A stretch of DNA of 64,000 nt from Mumia sp. ZJ1417. GTDB taxonomy: Bacteria; Actinomycetota; Actinomycetes; Propionibacteriales; Nocardioidaceae. The notes beneath the pieces are model-generated. The model did not search any database and was not told the DNA's origin. It saw nothing but the letters and a program-made list of their open reading frames with translations. Below, piece after piece: positions 1-7,706 of this stretch. Position 1 is the first letter of the stretch. Every line of letters begins with the position of its first letter. Made by a program: the position numbers and the translations under genes. The DNA lies in the NCBI RefSeq assembly GCF_014127285.1, contig NZ_CP059901.1, positions 620,001-684,000 on the forward strand. The letters are read 5' to 3'.

Positions 1-270
1 AGCACCGCGGGCGCACTCGTCGGAGCGTTCCTGGTGCTCTTCCTGGTGCCGCTGGTGTTCATGATGAGCGGGGTGGACCTGATGGTCGACATGTCCTTCT
101 GGCTTCCGGGCACCGCCGGCACCGAATATCTCGGCATCGGGATCGCGACCCTCTTCGGCCTCGACGACCAGCTGCCGTACGGCGAGGGCGGCGCGCTCGT
201 GCTGTTCGCCGCGTGGGCGGGCGTCGTCCTGGCCGCGGGGTACGCCGCGTTCCGCAGCCGCGACGCCTGA
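1..270 (+). CDS. C-terminal end of an ABC-2 type transporter permease (partial)
   Basis: The reading frame is open from the first base and ends at a TGA at 268-270, giving the last 89 residues of a protein that starts outside the window. Two hydrophobic stretches are visible (about residues 7-28 and 66-84), separated by a short polar loop with Gly, Asp and Tyr, and the chain ends in a basic RSRDA tail. This matches the last two membrane helices of ABC-2 family permeases. The convergent histidine kinase/response regulator pair next door is a frequent companion of such exporters in actinobacteria, which supports the call. The family assignment is an inference from a short hydrophobic piece. Confidence 0.5.
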   Translation, partial: STAGALVGAFLVLFLVPLVFMMSGVDLMVDMSFWLPGTAGTEYLGIGIATLFGLDDQLPYGEGGALVLFAAWAGVVLAAGYAAFRSRDA

Positions 271-289
271 CGGCCCAGCAGGGGAGGCC

Positions 290-958
290 CTAAACGTCCT
301 CGCCGACGAGCCCTGCCTCGTAGGCGAGGACGGCTGCCTGCACGCGGTTGCGCACACCGAGGCGCCCGAAGGCACTGCTCAGGTAGGCCTTCACGGTGCC
401 TTCGACGAGGTGGAGCCGGCGGCCGATCTCGGCGTTGGAGAGCCCGGCGCCGACCAGCGCCATCACGTCCCGCTCGCGGTTCGTCAGCATCGCGACCTTG
501 GCACGCGCCTCGGCCGCTCGCGCCATGCGGTCACCGGCACCGGCGCCGATCTCGGCGATCACCCGCTGCGCCACGGTCGGGGACAGGTATGCCGCGCCGT
601 CGGCGACCGCGTGGACGCCGGCGAGGAGCTCGCGCGGATCGCCGGACTTCAGCAAGAACCCGCTCGCTCCGTCGCCGAGAGCGCGGGCGATGAAGGCGTC
701 GTCCGAAAAGGTCGTCAGCATCACGACACCCGCCTCGGGCACCGTGCGCCGGATCTCCGCAGCGGCGGCGAGGCCGTCCATGCGCGGCATCCGGATGTCG
801 AGCAGCGCGACGTCCGGCCGGTGCCGCTGCACGGCGTCGACCGCGCTTCTGCCGTCCGCTGCCTCGGCGACCACCTCGATCGCGGGATCCGTCTCCAGGA
901 TCGCCCGCACCCCGGCCCGTACCATCGCCTCGTCGTCGGCGAGGACCACGCGGATCAC
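290..958 (-). CDS. NarL/LuxR-family response regulator
   Basis: A 222-residue DNA-binding response regulator. The receiver domain (about 1-120) has the acidic pair D8-D9, the phosphoacceptor D54 in LLDIRMP, the switch Thr near 82-83 and the conserved Lys104. A LuxR-type helix-turn-helix follows at about 155-215, with LTNRERDV at its start and LSNAEIGRRL and GTVKAYLS in the recognition part. The GTG start at 956-958 is chosen because the receiver fold begins exactly there (IRVVLADDE) and because it overlaps the stop of the upstream kinase gene by 4 bp (GTGA), the usual coupling of kinase and regulator. It probably controls the adjacent ABC-2 exporter, but that target is only inferred from position. 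Confidence 0.93.
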   Translation of the reverse strand: MIRVVLADDEAMVRAGVRAILETDPAIEVVAEAADGRSAVDAVQRHRPDVALLDIRMPRMDGLAAAAEIRRTVPEAGVVMLTTFSDDAFIARALGDGASGFLLKSGDPRELLAGVHAVADGAAYLSPTVAQRVIAEIGAGAGDRMARAAEARAKVAMLTNRERDVMALVGAGLSNAEIGRRLHLVEGTVKAYLSSAFGRLGVRNRVQAAVLAYEAGLVGEDV

Positions 959-2002
959 GAGGTCGCCTCGGCGGCGCTGCGACGTGCCCGGTCTGTCACC
1001 GGGAGCTCTGCGACCAGGGCGAACCCGCCGTTTCCCGTCGGTCCGTGGCGCAGCGAGCCGCCGGCGGCGCGTGCCGCCTCGTCGAGTCCGGCCAGCCCGA
1101 GTCGGCTCGTGATGCCATGGCGCGGTCGTTCGCGCGCGGCGCCATTGAGGACGAAGACGTGGACGGCCTGACGGCCACGCTCCAGACGCACGGTCACGGG
1201 TGCGCCCGGTGCATGCCGGGCGGCGTTGGTGAGCCCTTCCTGGACCACGCGGTGGGCGGCGACCTGCTGCAACGGCGCGAGCGCGTCGGCAGCACCCTCG
1301 AGGCGGACGTCGAGACCGGAGTCCCTGGCGCGCTCCACCAGCTCGGCGATGCTCGCTGCGGCAGGCTCGAGCGGGACCTCCTCCTCGCCCGGCCGAAGCA
1401 CGCCGACGATCTGGCCGAGCCGGTCCGTCGCGTCCGCTGCGGCGGATCGAAGTGCTGCGGCCGCTTGCCGGGCCTCGTCCGGGATCCCTGACCTGACCTC
1501 GAGGGCCCCTGCGCGGAGCGCGATCAGGCTGAGCTCGTGGCCGAGCGAGTCGTGCATCTCCTGTGCGATCCGGGCCCGCTCCCGCAGCTGCGCGTGCTCG
1601 ACGGCCGCGGCGTGGTGGGACGCGACCTGGCGCAGGTAGCGCCCGCACAGCCAGGGGAGCCCCATGAACAGGATCGTGTTGCCGATCAGCGCACCGCCGC
1701 GGCCGAGCCAGCCGGACCACGAGGGGTCGTTGACCAGGGCGTCGAGCAGCAGCAGCGCCGCGAGCGAGGCGACCACGACGGCCGCCGTCGACGAGCGCGA
1801 ACGCGAGTGCCAGCGCCACCTCTGGCAGTCGCGCCCGGATCAGCAGCGCAACAGCGACCACGATGACCCCGACCGCAGCCCACCAGCCCTGGGACGCCGG
1901 AAGGGCGGTGCCGCTCATCACGGCGTGCTCGACCGCGACGCAGAGGACGAGTCCGCATCCGAGCACCGCTCGCCGGACCCCGGGACGTCGCAGCAGACTC
2001 AC
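955..2002 (-). pseudogene. Sensor histidine kinase (HisKA_3 type), frameshifted
   Basis: Two overlapping frames together make one NarX/DesK-like kinase. The 5' part starts at GTG 2000-2002 and encodes hydrophobic helices (LGCGLVLCVAV, VGVIVVAVALLI, VALALAFAL). At about 1788-1796 the homology jumps to the next frame (AAVVVASLAALLLLDAL), which continues to the stop at 955. That frame carries the His box EMHDSLGHELSLIA, the N box LTNAARHAP and a glycine-rich ATP-lid motif. Dropping one G in the run around 1790 would restore a single protein of about 348 residues. In the second frame a TGA closes the region upstream, so the catalytic part alone would lack most of the sensor domain. The shift may be a sequencing error or a true mutation. 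Its stop overlaps the regulator start by 4 bp. Confidence 0.8.
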
Positions 2003-2129
2003 CCGTCGGACGATAGTTGTTCGCGGACACGTTCCCGTACCGTCGAACGACAGTACGGGAGGTGTCGCGTGCGGACAGGCCGTCCGCCGCCCCACCTTCT
2101 TCTCGGATCCCCTCGAACGGAGCATCGTC

Positions 2130-3638
2130 GTGAGCTCACCCCTGCCCTCGACCGACTCGCACGCCGACCACAGCGTCGTGCACGCGCTGCGGTCGCCCAA
2201 GATCCTCCGTACGGAGGTCCTGGCCGGGCTCGTCGTCGCGCTCGCGCTCATCCCCGAGGCGATCTCGTTCTCGATCATCGCGGGCGTGGACCCGCGGGTC
2301 GGCCTGTTCGCGTCGTTCACGATGGCCGTGGCGATCGCATTCCTCGGCGGCCGTCCGGCGATGATCTCCGCAGCCACCGGTGCGGTCGCGCTGGTGATCG
2401 CCCCGGTGATGCGCGACCACGGGTACGACTACCTCATCGCAACCGTGCTGCTCGGCGGCGTGATCCAGATCCTCCTCGCCCTGGCGGGGGTCGCGAAGCT
2501 GATGCGCTTCATCCCGCGGTCGGTGATGGTCGGGTTCGTCAACGCCCTCGCGATTCTCATCTTCTTGGCGCAGCTCCCGCACCTCGTGGACGTCCCGTGG
2601 CTCGTCTATCCGATGGTCGCGGTCGGCATCGCGATGATCGTCGGCTTCCCGCGGATCAACAAGATCATCCCGGCACCGCTGGTGGCGATCGTCGCGCTGA
2701 CCGCCTTCACCGTCGTCGGCGCGCTCGACGTCCCGAACGTCGGCGACGAGGGGACGCTCCCGGACAGCCTCCCGGCGTGGTTCGTCCCCGACGTGCCGTT
2801 CACCCTCGACACCCTGCAGATCATCGCGCCGTACGCGCTGGCGATGGCGCTCGTCGGCATCCTCGAGTCGCTGCTGACCGCCAAGCTCGTCGACGACATC
2901 ACCGACACGCACTCGGACAAGACCCGCGAGACGTGGGGCCAGGGCGCCGCGAACGTCATCACCGGCTTCTTCGGCGGGATGGGCGGCTGCGCCATGATCG
3001 GCCAGACGATGATCAACGTGAAGGTCTCCGGTGCGCGCACCCGGATCTCCACCTTCCTGGCCGGAGTGTTCCTCCTGATCCTCGTCGTCGGGTTCGGTGA
3101 CGTCGTCGCACTGATCCCGATGGCCGCACTCGTCGCGGTGATGATCATGGTGTGCGTCGGCACGTTCGACTGGCACTCCGTCCGGCCGTCGACGCTGCGC
3201 CGGATGCCTCGGTCGGAGACCGCCGTCATGGTCGCGACGGTCCTCGTCACCGTCGCCACGCACAACCTCGCGATCGGTGTCGCCGTCGGCGTTCTGGTGG
3301 CGACGACGCTGTTCGCCCGCCGCGTCGCGCACGTCGCCGCCACCGAGCGCACGCTCGTCGACGAGGAGGACGGGGCTGTCGCCGTCTACCGCGTCACCGG
3401 CGAGCTCTTTTTCGCCTCGAGCAACGACCTGTACACGCAGTTCTCGTACGCCGACGACCCTGAGCGCGTACGGATCGACCTCTCGGCCGCACACGTGTGG
3501 GACGCCTCGACCGTCGCCGCGCTCGACGCCATCGCGGCCAAGTACGCGCGCAAGGGCAAGCGTGTCGAGATCACCGGGCTCCGTGGGGCGAGCGCGGAGC
3601 GACACGGTCGCTTGACAGGTCGGCTGTCCGCACACTGA
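2130..3638 (+). CDS. SulP-family inorganic anion transporter with STAS domain
   Basis: A 502-residue SLC26/SulP transporter. A cytosolic N-terminus of about 28 residues leads into EVLAGLVVALALIPEAISFS, the hallmark first helix of the family, then about ten further hydrophobic segments up to residue 400. The last 95 residues form a STAS domain (VYRVTGELFFASS, then RVRIDLSAAHVWDAS). The family carries sulfate, bicarbonate or other anions; the short bacterial form with this N-terminus resembles BicA-type members, but the substrate is not readable from sequence. The GTG at 2130 is preferred because the protein homology begins there with a GGAG-like ribosome site upstream. It is transcribed divergently from the two-component pair. 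Confidence 0.92.
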   Translation: MSSPLPSTDSHADHSVVHALRSPKILRTEVLAGLVVALALIPEAISFSIIAGVDPRVGLFASFTMAVAIAFLGGRPAMISAATGAVALVIAPVMRDHGYDYLIATVLLGGVIQILLALAGVAKLMRFIPRSVMVGFVNALAILIFLAQLPHLVDVPWLVYPMVAVGIAMIVGFPRINKIIPAPLVAIVALTAFTVVGALDVPNVGDEGTLPDSLPAWFVPDVPFTLDTLQIIAPYALAMALVGILESLLTAKLVDDITDTHSDKTRETWGQGAANVITGFFGGMGGCAMIGQTMINVKVSGARTRISTFLAGVFLLILVVGFGDVVALIPMAALVAVMIMVCVGTFDWHSVRPSTLRRMPRSETAVMVATVLVTVATHNLAIGVAVGVLVATTLFARRVAHVAATERTLVDEEDGAVAVYRVTGELFFASSNDLYTQFSYADDPERVRIDLSAAHVWDASTVAALDAIAAKYARKGKRVEITGLRGASAERHGRLTGRLSAH

Positions 3639-3658
3639 AGGTCGCATAGGCTCGGCCC

Positions 3659-4288
3659 ATGAATGACGCTGGCACCAACGATGTGGTTCTCGCGCTGATC
3701 CTGCTCGGGCTCGGTGTCGTCCTCGTCTTCTGGGGCGGCGCCGCGCTTCGCGCGCTGATCGCGTTGGCAGGCGCGGTCGTCGGCTTCTTCCTGGGCGCAG
3801 AGCTCGTGCAGGGCCAGGCCGGTGGTGAGCTGCTCGGCACCACCTGGGGCTGGGTAGCCGCCATCGTCGGTGCGCTCGTGCTCGGTGTGCTGGCCTACGC
3901 CTGGTACTGGCTCGGCGTCGTGATCTGGGTCGGCGCCATGGGCTACGTGCTCGGCGTCTTCCTCGCGAACGCCTTCGGCGCGGACAAGGACTGGGTGTTC
4001 ACGACGGTCGGGATCATCGTCGCCGCGGTGCTCGTCATCATCGCCGTGGTCGCCTCGCTCCCGGCGCTGCTGCTCGTCATCGTGAGCGCCTGGTCGGGTG
4101 CGACGCTGGCGCTCACCGGCGTCATGCTGCTGGTCGGCGAGATCAACGACCAGCAGATCGACCACGCCTTCAGCCTCGCCGACCCGTCGTGGCTCTGGTA
4201 CGGGGCGCTGGTCGTCCTCTTCGTCGTCGGCCTCGTCGTCCAGCTCGGAGCGACCTCGCGGCGTTCCGCACAGAGCGTCGGCGGCTAA
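3659..4288 (+). CDS. Multi-pass membrane protein, DUF4203/TMEM198-like
   Basis: A 209-residue integral membrane protein with seven predicted helices, among them VVLALILLGLGVVLVFWGG, LRALIALAGAVVGFFLGAEL, VGALVLGVLAYAWYWLGVV and VLVIIAVVASLPALLLVIV. Glycine-rich helices alternating with short loops resemble the DUF4203/TMEM198 group; no catalytic motif is seen and the function is unknown. The ATG at 3659 lies 20 bp after the SulP stop. The chain ends with a short RRSAQSVGG tail just upstream of the tRNA-Thr gene. Confidence 0.75.
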   Translation: MNDAGTNDVVLALILLGLGVVLVFWGGAALRALIALAGAVVGFFLGAELVQGQAGGELLGTTWGWVAAIVGALVLGVLAYAWYWLGVVIWVGAMGYVLGVFLANAFGADKDWVFTTVGIIVAAVLVIIAVVASLPALLLVIVSAWSGATLALTGVMLLVGEINDQQIDHAFSLADPSWLWYGALVVLFVVGLVVQLGATSRRSAQSVGG

Positions 4289-4320
4289 GATGGGCGCGGC
4301 CTCGGCTCGTACGAGGCTTT

Positions 4321-4396
4321 GCCGGTGTAGCTCAGTTGGTAGAGCGCCTCACTTGTAATGAGGATGTCGCGGGTTCGACTCCTGTCACCGGCTCCA
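4321..4396 (+). tRNA. tRNA-Thr (anticodon TGT)
   Basis: The cloverleaf can be folded by eye: acceptor GCCGGTG pairs with CACCGGC, D stem GCTC with GAGC, anticodon stem CCTCA with TGAGG around loop CTTGTAA (anticodon TGT, reading ACA), and a T arm containing GGTTCGACT. The discriminator T is followed by an encoded CCA at 4394-4396. The gene is intact. Its 3' half (4351-4392) is the core of the left attachment site of the adjacent element, and an identical copy of that half lies at 17742-17783. Confidence 0.97.
4351..4392 (+). repeat. attL core (42-bp direct repeat within tRNA-Thr)
   Basis: This segment runs from the anticodon loop to the end of the acceptor stem of tRNA-Thr and is identical over 42 bases to 17742-17783. 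The match ends at both edges (C versus A before it, T versus C after it). Integration into the 3' half of a tRNA gene that restores the tRNA is the standard behaviour of tyrosine-recombinase elements, so this copy is taken as attL with the intact tRNA. Confidence 0.92.
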
Positions 4397-4494
4397 GGTG
4401 TTTGTGCAGGTAAGCGGCGCAGGTTGCCTGCGGGGCGGTCCCGGCGAGGGCCGAAATCTCGGCCGTGGCAGCCAAACTGGCAGCCAACGGCATC

Positions 4495-5639
4495 TCACTC
4501 GCCTCCGATCAGGCGCTCGATGAGCGCGGAAGCGTCGGCCAGCAGGCGCTTGTCGACGTGGGTATAGGTGTCCAGGGTCAGGCTGATCTGAGAGTGACCG
4601 AGCAGCTCCATCACGACCCGGGCGGGCACGCCCTGCTCGAGCATGAGGCTGGCGGTCGTGTGGCGCAGGTCGTGCAGGCGAATCTTGCGAAGACCGGCGC
4701 GCCGCAGGAGCGCTTGGAAGGCGCGGTAGTCGTTGCTGCGCTCAATCGGTGAGCCGACGTGGGTGGTGAAGACGAGACCGCGCTCGTTGCCTTTCCAGAG
4801 CTGGGCCGCGCGCTCTGCTTCCGCCTGCTGCTCCGTCCGCCGCTTCTCCAGAGCAGTGGCTACGACGACAGGCAGCGGGAGCACTCGGACTGACCGTTTG
4901 GTCTTAGGCGCCACCAGCTGGAAGTTGTTGTCGGTCCGCTGGAGGGCGTGGCTCACCGTGAGTGTCCGTGAGTCAATGTCGATGTTGTCCCAGGTGATTC
5001 CGAGGGCCTCTCCCTGACGGAGTCCAAGGAGAAGCCCGATGAGCCACCGTGCCGCGAGGCGGTCGTCAGCAGCCGCGGTGCTGAATCGCTCGGCTTCCTC
5101 GCGGGTGAAGGGATGAATGGTGGTGCGGGTCATCGGCGGCGGATCCACCATTTGGGCAGGGTTGGTGGGGATCAGACCCCAGCGCATGGCGATCGTCAGG
5201 CTGCGTCAGATCATCGCGTGCAGCCGGCGGATGCTGCTGGGGAGAGTTCCGAGCGCTTGTCCTGGTAGAGGCCGGCGATGTGATGCGGCCTGAGTGCATC
5301 GAGCTTCATGCGACCGAGGGCCGGAACCACGTGGAGTCGGATCTCCTGCTCGTACCGGGCGAGCGTCGTCGGTCGAACCGTCGCCGACGCGACATCGTGG
5401 AGCCAGCGTTGCATCCATTGCTCCAGGGTTGGGATTCGCTCGGTGCTCAACCGGCCTTCCTCAGCCTGTTGCACGAGCTTGCGCATCTCTTTGAGAACCT
5501 CGGCCTTGGTCACGCCACGCACGTACCTGCGTCGCCGGCTGCCGTTGACCCATCCGAGGTCTACTGCGCCACGCCACCGCCCGTTCTCAAGCTGATAAAC
5601 GGCGCCTTCTCCACGACTGCGGCGCTTGCTGCTAGGCAC
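4495..5639 (-). pseudogene. Tyrosine site-specific integrase, broken by a frameshift and a stop codon
   Basis: Together the pieces make a typical actinobacterial phage/ICE integrase of about 380 residues. The N-terminal part (5639 down to about 5243) has an AP2-like arm-binding start (GEGAVYQLENGRWRGAVDLG) and the SAM-like core-binding domain (TLEQWMQRWLHDV). At the C run 5239-5242 the frame slips: one missing C would convert LSPAAS into LSPSSIRRLHAMI. An in-frame TGA at 5206-5208 then interrupts the chain before RSLTIAMRWGL. The catalytic half downstream is complete, with Arg in GLRQGEALG, the HDLRHT box, LLGHSQ and the nucleophile Tyr in LDTYTHV. Two independent lesions argue for true decay. 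It is read last in the xis-int unit and lies next to attL. Confidence 0.9.
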
Positions 5640-5883
5640 TCTCGCTCACCCAGCTCGCGTCGTCCCACCGAGTCAGGACGATGGGCAGCGTTACAGTGGC
5701 ATCGGGGTCACCCAAGCGTCCCAGGCTCGGGAGCGTCGGCGCCGAGAACACGGTGGCCTCAAGGACGTCACGGCAGTGCCGACGACAGAGCCTTTGCGAT
5801 ACGCCAGCGAGGTCGACGATCTGGACGAGCGGCGCGCGGAAGCACCCCGCCCGGTCACAGATCGGCGGTGGCGTGCGGGGCAT
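5632..5883 (-). CDS. Small Cys-rich protein between excisionase and integrase
   Basis: An 83-residue reading frame from the ATG at 5881-5883. It overlaps the excisionase end by 29 bp and the integrase start by 8 bp, so the three genes look translationally coupled. The first third contains C-D-R-A-G-C and later RLCRRHC, spaced like a small zinc-binding knuckle; the rest has no recognisable motif. I do not recognise a family. Position in a xis-int cassette suggests a role in controlling excision or transfer, which is inference only. A chance frame is possible, but the overlaps at both ends and the paired cysteines favour a real gene. Confidence 0.5.
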   Translation of the reverse strand: MPRTPPPICDRAGCFRAPLVQIVDLAGVSQRLCRRHCRDVLEATVFSAPTLPSLGRLGDPDATVTLPIVLTRWDDASWVSESA

Positions 5884-6073
5884 CGCTCGAATCCTGGTGC
5901 ACGGAAGCGAAATTGTCTGCGATGAACTTCTCGAGCGCCGCGAGTGGGACGCGGCGCAGTGCTCCAATCTGGACGTAGCCGAGCTTGCCGGCGCTCATCA
6001 GCTCGTAGAGCTTCGTGCGGCCGATGCCGAGCTGTTCGGCCGCTTCGATCGGCCGTAGCAGGAGTGAAGTCAT
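5855..6073 (-). CDS. Excisionase / MerR-like helix-turn-helix DNA-binding protein
   Basis: A 72-residue protein with the excisionase (HTH_17) signature: LLRPIEAAEQLGIGRTKLYE, then LMSAGKLGYVQIGALRRVP and LAALEKFIAD. This is the winged-helix fold that binds the attachment region and steers the integrase towards excision. The ATG at 6071-6073 is chosen because the domain begins immediately after it. It is the first gene of the leftward xis / Cys-rich / int unit. The gene appears intact, unlike the integrase. Confidence 0.9.
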   Translation of the reverse strand: MTSLLLRPIEAAEQLGIGRTKLYELMSAGKLGYVQIGALRRVPLAALEKFIADNFASVHQDSSDAPHATADL

Positions 6074-6242
6074 GACGTCCTCCGTCCGTCGACGTTCACC
6101 CCAGGATTGACTGCCCTCGCCCTCCTCGGAAGACGACTCTTGATGACGGGGGTGGACGCAACCCCCTGAACTCAGGTACACCTCGGAGCTCCTGTCCGGA
6201 GCGGATTGTCGAAGCCGTAGTGATGGAGGCCGCAATCGACTA

Positions 6243-7457
6243 TTGCCCGGGTTGGGATGGCAGTGCCGTCAGCGGCCGACACGGTCGGATGGACATCACC
6301 TTCCGACACCAAGCACTGCTGACGTCATTGACCCTCATCGACCGACCGGAGCCTATGAGCGTCTCGGAGACAAGCGCTTCCAGCAATTGTGCGCCGCGCT
6401 GGTGCTCGACCGTTTCGCGGACGTGTCCGTCTTTCCGGTGGGCGAGAAAGATGGCGGCCGCGACATGGTCTCCGGCACCGGTGAGAACCGGACGATCCTT
6501 CAGGTGAAGTTCTCCGGTGATCGCCGCAAGAAGAGGGCCACGTGGATAAAGCAACAGATCAATGGGGAGGCGGCGAATATCGAACGCCTCGTCCGAGAGG
6601 GGTGCACCCGGTACATCCTGATGACCAACGTTGAAGGCGGAGCCGCGCCTGGCTCGGGTTCGCGCGACGAAGTCGAGAAGGAACTCACCGCGCTGTCGAA
6701 GAAGTACAGGGTCCAGATGTCCTGCGTCTGGTCATCGGACCTCGACGCCTGGGTCGACAATGCGCCCTGGGAGATCAAACTCGCCTACGTCGACATGCTC
6801 GCGGGCACCGACGCGCTCTTCGCCCTTCTGACCTCGATGAATCTGGAGGATGGGGAGCGGCGTGAGAAGGACATCCTCGTCACCTACGTGGCCACGCACT
6901 GGTCGCGAGACAAACGCCTGAAGTTCCGCCAGATCGATCTCGTCAGCGACCTGCTAAGCGATCTGTTCGTCGACGTGACCGCACATAGGACGAGCGCTCC
7001 CCGCGGCACAACGATGTCGCTTCGCGACGTAGAACACGTCGCCGATCATCTTCTCGACAAGGCGACCCCGCCGTTGACCCTCGTAGAAGGCGTTCCCGGT
7101 CAGGGCAAGTCGACACTTGCCCAGTACGTCTGCCAGGTGTACCGCGCGGCGTTCATTGGCCGAGAGGAGTTGGAGGCGAATAATGAGGTCCTGCCGGGGA
7201 GTTCGACTGAAGAACTTCGCGTCCCGTTCCGGATCGACCTTGCCGACTACGCCGAGGCTGCCCGCTCAAACAACACCTCCACCGCGACCACCCCCACCGG
7301 TCACGCTCGGCCGCGACCCTCACGACCAAGACGTCGCCCGGAAGGGCTCGATGTCGGCAAGGACTCGGGTCCGGACACACACCGTCACCGAAGCGGCGTG
7401 GGAGCCGGCATGGTGAGACGCGGACGTTCAAGACGACGACGGGGTCGTTGGCGGTGA
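6243..7457 (+). pseudogene. N-terminal half of an NLR-like (Avs/NACHT-type) nuclease-NTPase, truncated
   Basis: The frame opens at TTG 6243, but the homologous part seems to begin near 6330 (PTGAYERLGDKRFQQLC). An Mrr/restriction-endonuclease-like domain comes first, with the PD-(D/E)xK pattern GEKDGGRD followed by ILQVKFSG (about residues 66-90). A linker domain follows, then a P-loop LVEGVPGQGKSTLAQ (about 280-294) as in STAND/NACHT ATPases. After DLADYAEAARS (about 7265) the composition turns to low-complexity Ser/Thr/Pro/Arg, and no Walker B, sensor or repeat region follows. Intact members of this architecture exceed 1,000 residues. It reads as the 5' part of an antiviral NLR-type gene whose 3' part was lost when the neighbouring region changed. 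The true start is uncertain (TTG or ATT). Confidence 0.72.
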
Positions 7458-7568
7458 TGCGTGACTGGCTGACTCCCACTGAGCGCATGCCTGCGGCAGC
7501 GTCATCGATCCTCGGCGAGCCCCACTGGACCACGCTCAATCCATTTGTCCAATTTGGGAAGCTTGAGT
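7263..7568. other. Non-coding junction debris between the truncated defence gene and rhs
   Basis: About 300 bp with no convincing gene. The defence-gene frame runs on to 7457 but encodes only Thr/Pro/Arg-rich sequence unlike its first part. Other frames give short peptides without recognisable motifs. I take it as scrambled remains of the deletion that removed the rest of the NLR-like gene. Confidence 0.5.
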
Positions 7569-7586
7569 TTGTCATGCGGATGACAA
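7569..7586. promoter_or_regulatory. 18-bp inverted repeat upstream of rhs (candidate operator)
   Basis: Perfect 7-bp arms TTGTCAT and ATGACAA flank a 4-bp GCGG centre. The site sits about 120 bp before the rhs start, within the most AT-rich stretch of the upstream region (7545-7620). The symmetry and placement suit binding of a dimeric regulator; no cognate regulator is identified. A short RNA hairpin is the alternative. Confidence 0.4.
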
Positions 7587-7706
7587 GTTTTGATTGGTTC
7601 TTGATCATCGGCTGATTTCGGGGTGACAACGACGGTCGCAGTGTGGCTAGTTTTCACCACCTGGGTCACCGCTGGGGTGACTACTGCAAGACAGGTCGGG
7701 TTGGAA

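Noticed and set aside
2136-3647. 503-residue leftward open frame opposite the SulP gene
   Set aside because: Highly charged Asp/His/Arg-rich text without motifs; the SulP frame on the other strand is clear.
7153-7629. 158-residue leftward frame in the rhs upstream region
   Set aside because: No start context, no motif, and it overlaps the clear nuclease-NTPase remnant.
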